A DNA stretch of 64,000 nt from Cornus controversa (taxonomy: Eukaryota > Streptophyta > Magnoliopsida > Cornales > Cornaceae), in NCBI GenBank assembly GCA_026545225.1, contig CM048852.1:61825146-61889145 (forward strand), read 5' to 3'. A program made the position numbers and the translations under genes. Below, piece by piece: positions 56,977 through 64,000 of the stretch (positions within the stretch are counted from its first letter, which is position 1; every line of letters starts with the position of its first letter). The notes below the pieces were generated by a model, which was not told the origin of the DNA, made no database searches, and saw nothing but the letters and a program-made list of their open reading frames with translations.

Positions 56977-57870
56977 ACTTCCAAATTCGAGTTCCAAGCC
57001 TCCGAAATGAATAGAGAAAAAGAAGAAATAAAGAGGAAGAGAGAGATAGAGCTGACCGACTGTTTCCAAATGGATGGGATTCTCAGCCACTAGATATTTA
57101 TAATATCTAGGATGCAAAATGACCAAAACGCCCTCGGGCCACTTAACGTACCCTCCCGACCTCCGTTTAAGATTTTGGAAGGGGCTTCAGCTTTGAAATC
57201 ACTTCCTTAACTATTTTAATATTTCATTTGGTCTAAAACCAAAAATAAATGATTTTTAAAAATTTCTGGATTTCCGGACTCACCTGACCGGCGTTTCGAG
57301 CCTCACCGACCTAAAATTCTCAAATTTCACCAAACGCTTCCAAAAATTTCCTGAACCTTTAAACAAGTTCTCAAACATGTTTTTCACATTTAAAATATGT
57401 AAAACATCATTTTAAATCCATTTATGATGAAAATGATGAATAAAAAGGAAATCGGTCAAAATTGGACCCAGTCTCTACACCCTGGACGAAAAGCAGCAAA
57501 GGGGGGTCGTAACAAGAGTAAAGTTGAGCTGCAACATAATTTATTTCTTTCATCATTTCAAGATTTTGTCGAGCAAAATAAGTTAATGAATGACTTAGGA
57601 ATCGAGACTCAAAATTTGAAACTCAAAGTGAAATTCGATTTGGGCTTAGAACAATAATGTACAAAACAAATGGAGATTGAGACGCAAAAACAATTGAAAC
57701 TGATGGAGACTGAGTCACAGCAACAAATGAAACTCAAGGAGATTGAGGCGCAACAAAAACTTAAAGCAATGAAGATTAAGCAGAAGCAGATTGATTATGA
57801 AAGAGAAATAATGAATAAAAATCCAAATGATGTTCCAACACCAATGATGAAATTGTGGATTGAGACTTAA

Positions 57871-60858
57871 CAAAATGCAAGTATGCCGCATTTAAGTCAA
57901 GGGGCGATTATATGTAATGCCTACTATAGTTGTCTATATGTGAGTTATTATTAATGTATATTGGAAGATATGTAATATATATATTTTTAATATGTAATGG
58001 ATATTTGTTTAAATATTGTTTTCTTTAAATTTCTTAAAAATATATTTATTTTTTTAATAAATAAATTAGAATATAAATAATAAAGTTGATAAGAAGAAGC
58101 TGAGTTTCACACCAGCACACGTGACTATCCAAAAAAATGACAAAAATTGCTGACGTGAAACTCCACTATTTAAAAGTGGAGTGTCAAAATAGATCATTGC
58201 TTAGGTGGTGAGGGGAGCCATTTTGGTTCTCCATTTTTAAAAAGTGGAGTGCCACATCAGCACTTTTTGAAGAACTTTTTTTTTAGATAGTTTTGTTCTT
58301 TAGTGGCAGCATATTACTTGATTATCTACTTTATTATTTTTTAATTTATAAATTAAAAAATTAAATGATTTATTATTTTTAAATTATTTTTATAGATATA
58401 AAAAGAGAAAGAGAGAGTGTGTGTATATATATATATAGATATAGATAGAAAGAGAGAGATGGGGGATAGAGAGATCAAGAAAGAGAGCGGAGAGAGTGAC
58501 ATTGGATCGATAAAGTGAGAAAGATTAAAAAATAATGATTATTTGCCATCTTATTCTCCTAATGTAGTGAATGGAATGACATATGTCAATTAAGGCCCTC
58601 TTTTTGGCGATTGTCACTATGTGGTGTCGCAATCAACAAATGTTAGTAAGTTGTTTCGAACCCAAGGTGCATGAAAACCAGTTTGCCTTGCACTTGTACT
58701 CATTTTGTGTGATATTGCCTTTCCCGTGACTACCGATGAGAGCATTCCAACTATCAATGGTTGTGTGCTACGTTCTCAGTTACTATGCGATCCATCAAAT
58801 CAAAAGGTCAAGAGTTCACAGTTATGGCTATAAGTAACTATCAATGAAAGGTCAAGAGAATAACTCATAATTCACCATCGGACACCAAGAAATATTGAAA
58901 CGCTTTACTTCCATGATGTGAGGTGAAAAATTTTGTCATTAAACTATTCCGTTAGAGCTCATATATCCCATTAAAGAGTCACAACTAGTTGTTGGGGAGA
59001 ATAACATCGTGCCACAATTAGCTTCGCCATAACTGTTGCCTAAAGCATGTCATAATGGATCATATCTTACTCAACATTTAAATTAAAAATATTTATTTAT
59101 ATGATTTTCTATTAATCTTGAAGATGTCATATTATTTCAGGGATATCCAATGCCTCCACTGCTAATATATATTTAAGAGAAGGACAATATTTGGGTCCAA
59201 CCCTATGCAAACTAACTTGGTTCTCCTTCCTTACATGACCCAACGAAATATTGACATCTATTTTTTTTTTTTTTTTAAAAAAAAGAGAGTTAAAGATGGA
59301 TATTACTTATCTTCTTACGGGTTGAACTTGTTGAAATTTTTATCGACTCTATTCTTTCTATTATCCCCCTTTTTTCTCTCTCCACAACAAAGCAAATGAC
59401 CATACCCAACCTCCAATCGACCAGAACCCCAATTTTCTTCACTCGACCGAAACCCCAATCTTCATCACTGCTCGCCACCGCCTTCCTCCTCTATCCAAAA
59501 CCCTAATCTTTAATCTAGGGTCAAATAAGAAGGCACGAACCTAATTTGCTCCTTTAGAACCTCAAAATCAATGCCATAATAGAAAGATACTCTATATACG
59601 AAGTATATGTTGATGAAACCAATTTGACCCAGTTCTTGTTATTCTTAAGGATAAAAAGTTTTGTACTGTTGGGTCACCATAGAATTTGTAGCAGACAAAA
59701 AAGGTATCACAAAAAATGAACAAGAAGAGGAAAATATCATACAACTAATTTCTAATTTTCTTCTTCCTCTTCATCTTATGAATCTAATTCCAATCAATGT
59801 TTAGGGACAAGTACTTTTGAAGAAGATTCAATTAGAACTCATCATCGATTGTTAGTCTGAGCCTTCTTAAGCCATCATCGATCATTAGTCGCGCAGTCAT
59901 CATCTAATCTATCATGGACAGACTTGCTATTAATTGGGTAGAGATAAAAATATTATTAGATCTGCTGGAGAGACTCCATCATTGAAGACTTGTTATTCGT
60001 CGCCATCATCTTTAGTCTTCGTCGGAGCATCCCATGGTCATTCATCACTCTCGTTGTCATCGTCTGAGCCTTCTCAAGCCATGGTTGCTGACAGAATTAT
60101 TGGTTGGATAGGAAGAGAAACACATTCTCAAATATAGTCTGGATTTGTGGTTCTACCGGGTCAACCCGTTAAAAACGATTTTGATTCATTTTTATATTTT
60201 TTTATTATATTATTTTTGGAACACCTATCATATTCTCATTAGGTCACGTAAGATAAGAGAACCAGATTGGTTTGGATAGGGTTGGATAAGTCTTGTCCTT
60301 AAGAGAATGCCATTGGGCCTTAAAATGTGTCTCTTCATGCCTATTTAGAAAAAAAGGGTTAATTACAGCAAGTCCTTTTGAAATAAAAATATTTTGCATG
60401 TTGTCTCCCTAATGTATCATGAAAATTATTAAGTTAGAAGCTCTCAAATGCAACATAAATTGTTTTTAAGCTTTTACAAGAAACTTCTTTAAATTATAAA
60501 AAATTGCATATTAGCTTTGAAGAGGGAGGGTATGTACATTTTTATTTTAATAATTACGAAGAGTTTTATGCAATCAATACAAATGAGTAAGATGGAATTC
60601 TCAAAAAATTTCAATGCTTTCACTATTTTGTTTCGTCAACAATAATTCCAGAACAAACTGTGTTGAGTGTTCAAACTGATAATGTTCTATATTACTCGAT
60701 CAAATAATTTGGAGCATGCACATCAACTGATGCTACATCAAACACACAATCTCAATCTAAAAATCTAGACAATGATATATGTAGTAATAAATCTACTATT
60801 AATTTAATTTAATTTTAATTTTTTCTAACTTGAGCTCTAGAGATGAGGGTAAAAAATA
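57871..60858. other. Intergenic, no gene seen
   Basis: About 3 kb. 58130-58270 contains inverted words (CTCCACTATTTAAAAGTGGAG, TCCATTTTTAAAAAGTGGA) that may be a small foldback or the right end of the Harbinger relic. 58560-59050 is less AT-rich and may be an old coding relic, but no family could be recognised. 58415-58490 is a GA-rich microsatellite zone. Confidence 0.5.
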
Positions 60859-62629
60859 GGGTAAATTTCACTGACACCCCTTGAAGTTTGATGTATTGTG
60901 ACACGGCTATAAATTCATAAAAGTCTTTCACAAACACCCCTTGAGGTTTTCTCCGTATGTCACTAACACCCCCCTCCTGTCAAAAGTACATCCTATCCGT
61001 GCATATTTTCATGGAAAAAAGACATGTTTGTCCCTTGACTTATGAAGTCAACTTTTTGAATATTGAATTTACCAAACTAACCATTTGTAATTAATATTAC
61101 TTGACCAAAATAACCTCCTACCCCAGATCTATTATCTCTTCTTCACCTTATAAAGCTGTATATATATACATATTATATGTTTATATAACTATATATACAT
61201 ATATTTGATTATATATCTAACAAATTATCACATTAACAGAACTCACCATCACCACCACTTCACACATGGAACAAACCAATTCTCAACAAAATAACTCATT
61301 AGAAAACCCCACCCTCACACATGAGATTCTCAAATAAACAAACCAAGCAACATCACCACCATTTCACAGCCCCACCAATCAGATGGGGACTGAACCTAAC
61401 CTCCCGGAGGCAAAGGCGAAGATTGTGATTTTGCAATGGTGGGTCAGATATAGGGCAGGGGAATAGTCAGATGTAGACTGAGAGCAAAACTTCGCTAAAT
61501 ATCATATTCAGAGGTAGTGTTCCGACGATTGATGATTCGAAGTATCGAGATGAACCATTGGTCAAATAGGCAAAGTAATTGGCGATCTATTGTAATTTCA
61601 AGAGGCAAACTCAAGAGAGTTGATGAGCGCTTTAGGTTCATTTTTTCTCGATTATTTGATCAGCGGTGGGGCTGTGGATCTCGACTGTTAACCAGCTAGG
61701 GTTTTTGGATTTGTCGAGGAAGAGGTCGTTGTGCTCGTCTATGTGCTTGTTCTACCGTTCCTTAGTTTTTGTTTTCAGATCTCTCTCTCTCTCTCCTCCT
61801 TCTGTTTGTGATCCAGAGTTGAGGTTGTGCTAAATTTAAGGGTCAACGTGGATTTTGGGTTTGGTTGGTGGCAGTGGTTGTGGTTGTCGTTGGTGGTGGT
61901 GGTTGGAAGAGGAAATGAGAGAGAAAGAACAGTGGCAATCATGAGGGACAATTTTGTCATTTTTTTATTTTTATATTTTTGTAGTAAAATCTATTTAAAT
62001 AATCAGGGACAGTAAGAATATTTCACTTACTAAAAAAGTCAAAATTATGAAAACAGCTGTTAGTGACGAAATTACACAAAATTATAATCGAGTGACATTA
62101 CATTAAATCTCAAATGGTGTCAGTGAGATTTACCTAGGGATGGCAACGGGGCGGGTATGGGGCAGGTATGCCAAAACCCTACCCCACCTCGTCAAGGAAA
62201 TACTAAATTCATCTCCCGTTAAGAACCCTAACGGGTTTGTCGTAAGCATACCACCACCGCCCCATTTAGAGAAAAAGAGGAATAACAAAATCCTTTGCTT
62301 TATTTGCTTTGAATTCAATGTTTGGGCTAAATGTACCCAAACAATGATACAACACTCCTATAGTCAAAACACCAATATATAGGACCAAATAAAATAACAC
62401 AAACATACATACATATGTAGATGGAGATAGAAACAGTTTTGGTCTTCAAGATTTTTTTTTATTATAGATCTATTATGCACATAAGATAGAGAGAGTTTTC
62501 TTTTAGGCATAAGATAAAGAGAGAAATAGAGCAGAACAAGGTAATTCTAGTGGCTATCATATATCTAGTATACTATATTTGTATAATTAATATAATAATA
62601 AAAGAAATGACACATTTTATACAATTATG

Positions 62630-62661
<32 letters not shown>

Positions 62662-62811
62662 ATCAGGATGAGGCGGGTACTAGGTGAATTTTCTTAAAAA
62701 AACTATATCCGTTCCTACTCCTATTAGGAACGAACCAAATTCCCTCCACTAAGAGCGTAGCGGGACGAAAACTTGTCAGGACGGAGGAAATTGCCACCCC
62801 TGGGCTTACCC
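60859..62811. mobile_element. TIR element beginning GGGTAAATTTCACTGACACC, with nested hAT
   Basis: Left end GGGTAAATTTCACTGACACC; the right end, once the hAT insertion is removed, reads as the complement of GGGTAAATCTCACTGACACC. Flanks TAAAAAATA and AAAGAAGTA match at 6 of 9 positions, possibly a worn MULE-type duplication. The interior again includes a GGTTGGTGG and GTGGTGGTGG stretch (61857-61905). No transposase. It belongs with 39524-41410. Confidence 0.7.
62135..62802. mobile_element. hAT-like element nested in the last bases of the TIR element
   Basis: Ends TAGGGATGGCAAC and the complement of CAGGGGTGGCAAT, flanked by GATTTACC (62127-62134) and GGCTTACC (62803-62810), 6 of 8 identical with two transitions. 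Arms contain GGGGCGGGTATGGGGC and its relatives; a (TA)n core is at 62632-62661. Similar in type to 31451-31927. Confidence 0.8.
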
Positions 62812-62949
62812 AAAGAAGTAGTGCTTTCCGTAATTAGTTGTGTACTAATTAGTTATTGGTGAAACTTTCCAAAAAAAAATAGTAATCGAGAGTATCATAT
62901 CCCAGCAGTACATATAAAGTAATCTTGAATTTGATCGCACTTGTGCTTA

Positions 62950-63553
62950 ATGTCTCTGAGGCTCTTGGGCCCTTTGGTGTACAAAAATCTCTCATCTTCC
63001 CTGCCAAGGAGGTTACACTTTTGTTCGCGCATCTCAACAATCGCCATGTCTCATCGTCCCAACTTCCAAGGAGGACGAGGCGGCGGAGGACGAGGCGGCG
63101 GAGGACGTGGCAGCGGACGCCGTGGCGGCGGCGGCGGCGGTGGCGGTGGACGCGGCGAGCAGCGGTGGTGGGACCCCGTCTGGCGAGCCGAGCGTCTGAG
63201 ACAAAAAACTGTTGAGGTGTGTGTGTAAATATACGTGTGTGTGTGTGTTTATGCCATTTCCGTACATGTTCCGTTTTATTCTCCATTCTAGGTTTTTGGC
63301 ACTATGAGAAATTGCAATTCCATGATTCATATATATGTATAAATATAGTGATGTGAATATCTGTGTACCTTTGTCTTTCTCTAAAAAATGATGGTGATGT
63401 TGGTCAGATGGAGGTTCTTGATGAGAATGAGTGGTCGGGTAAGATGGAGCAAATGAAGAGAGGTGGAGAGCAGGAGATGCTAATTAAGCGTAATTACAGT
63501 CGCGGCGATCAGCAAAAATTGTCTGATATGGCTTATGAACTGGAGCTTTACTT
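62950..63553 (+). CDS. DExH-box RNA helicase, DHX36-like, 5' end only (gene leaves the window)
   Basis: Exon 1 runs to 63216 and exon 2 is 63408-63553; the donor at 63554 (GTAAGT) leads out of the window. From the ATG at 63046 the protein starts MSHRPNFQGGRGGGGRGGGG, an RGG-type Gly/Arg-rich RNA-binding stretch, then EQRWWDPVWRAERLRQK, and in exon 2 EVLDENEWSGKMEQMKRGGE and LIKRNYSRGDQQKLSDMAYE. This is the N-terminus of plant DExH helicases related to Arabidopsis At5g04895 and At1g48650. The helicase core is not in view. These proteins unwind RNA, including G-quadruplexes in their animal relatives. An upstream in-frame ATG at 62950 would add 32 residues; the given start uses that longer form. 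Confidence 0.9.
63085..63153 (+). repeat. GGC/GGA-rich microsatellite coding for the RGG stretch
   Basis: Repeats of CGGCGGAGGACG and GGCGGCGGCGGCGGTGGCGG encode Gly-Gly-Arg runs of the helicase N-terminus. Length variation here would change the size of the RNA-binding tail without shifting the frame only in steps of three. Confidence 0.75.
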
Positions 63554-64000
63554 GTAAGTCTACATGGATTACTGATAATCTTCTTTCATCAAATAAAGAA
63601 TTGATGTGTTTCGAGAATGATTTTTTGTTTTAAATTGTTACTGTTATATATCGAGCCGTGGTGATCATGGTTTTTTTGAGGTGTCATGGTATATTTGTGA
63701 GATGTGCTCATTAGGTGCTTATGCAAATCCCAATTTTCAATTAGTGTATCTTTAGGGATACCAACATATATGTGATGTGCCTCGAGTCTCATTTTTCTTT
63801 CTGGGTGAATCTAAACTAAAAAATCTGGAAAATGTGTATTAAGGTTTTCTAAATAATGGGTTATTAAATTTAGTAGCAGGGATAAGTGTTTCAGATGGGT
63901 ATAAGTGTTTTTTGCTGCAATGCACTTTAATGTTCAATGTAAGACCTTGATCTGAAGAATACTTTTCTGTCATAGTAATCATTAAGCTTAATCTTACTAT
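63554..64000 (+). other. Intron 2 of the DExH helicase, incomplete
   Basis: Starts with a good donor GTAAGTC and contains no further exon that I can recognise before the window ends. Confidence 0.6.

Larger units (their letters stand above)
52639..57479. mobile_element. Large solo LTR inserted in the Harbinger ORF1
   Basis: Begins TGTCACGCCCCG and ends GTCTCTACA, flanked by CCGTG (52634-52638) and CCCTG (57480-57484), a 5-bp duplication with one change. No second LTR, primer site or gene is present, so it looks like a solo LTR left by recombination. Subtracting two nested insertions leaves about 2.3 kb. It is a relative of 27886-30487. Inside, short arrays of GGACAACTCCGACGGTT occur (about 53655-53720 and 55105-55260). 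Confidence 0.85.
51717..57870 (+). pseudogene. PIF/Harbinger ORF1 (Myb/SANT-like, NAM-associated) split by a solo LTR
   Basis: The left part, 51717-52638, starts MDPPPP and has a Pro/Gln/Ser-rich N-terminus, then RSKLNWSTEEYEALCKVWIY and GLDQQLGMFWQRIHTNF, a Myb/SANT-type DNA-binding domain of the Harbinger ORF1 kind (often mis-annotated as glutathione S-transferase T3-like). The right part, 57485-57870, resumes with GRKAAKGGRNKSK and a coiled coil (METESQQQMKLKEIEAQQKL) ending MMKLWIET. Removing the insertion joins the halves in frame at Q-P-R-G-R-K. Stops at about 51870, 52380 and 52573 and in the right half show it is dead. No DDE transposase was found nearby. Confidence 0.85.

Noticed and set aside
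58560..59050. Harbinger transposase relic
   Set aside because: The position would fit, but I could not recognise any DDE transposase motif in any frame.
62849..63286. Minus-strand frame opposite the DExH helicase exon
   Set aside because: Its Arg/Ala-rich content is the complement of the Gly/Arg repeat of the helicase N-terminus.

Overview
This is nuclear DNA from a flowering plant, most likely a eudicot. It is AT-rich, its genes have GT-AG introns, and all six recognisable genes belong to plant families: a type I MADS-box factor, a chloroplast RNA-binding protein, a TatD-type nuclease, a plasma-membrane syntaxin, an alpha-expansin and a DExH RNA helicase. Most of the remaining DNA is transposon debris, much of it nested.

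Layout. 1-6960 is a transposon graveyard: a miniature LTR element split by a hAT element, a broken Copia gag region carrying a second hAT-like element, and a decayed LINE. 8993-9820 (minus) is an intronless M-gamma type MADS-box gene. 9821-20462 is AT-rich intergenic DNA with a MULE relic (16079-17438), foldback elements and a 48-bp minisatellite. 20463-23532 (plus, 4 exons) encodes a CP33-like chloroplast ribonucleoprotein. 25104-36213 (minus, 12 exons) encodes a TatD/TATDN1-like metal-dependent nuclease; its 7.5-kb intron 8 holds a scrambled Copia element, a large LTR fragment, hAT elements and a LINE 3' end. 42746-45253 (plus, 2 exons) encodes a Qa-SNARE of the SYP121/SYP122 group. 46936-49266 (minus, 2 exons) encodes an alpha-expansin. 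51717-57870 is a PIF/Harbinger ORF1 relic split by a large solo LTR that itself holds two solo LTRs. 62950-63553 (plus) is the 5' end of a DHX36-like DExH RNA helicase that runs off the window.

How the genes relate. They do not form a pathway. CP33, TatD and SYP12x stand in the same order as, from memory, three consecutive Arabidopsis genes (At3g52380, At3g52390, At3g52400). This suggests an old syntenic core into which transposons have been inserted. CP33 and TatD are convergent, as are SYP12x and the expansin. The TatD and SYP12x 5' ends face each other across about 6.5 kb of repeats.

The clearest points for follow-up are the conserved gene trio, a GC-AG intron next to a 21-nt micro-exon in TatD, a possible organelle-targeting start of the DExH helicase, and several nested insertions whose order and target duplications can be read directly. 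I found no wholly new system.
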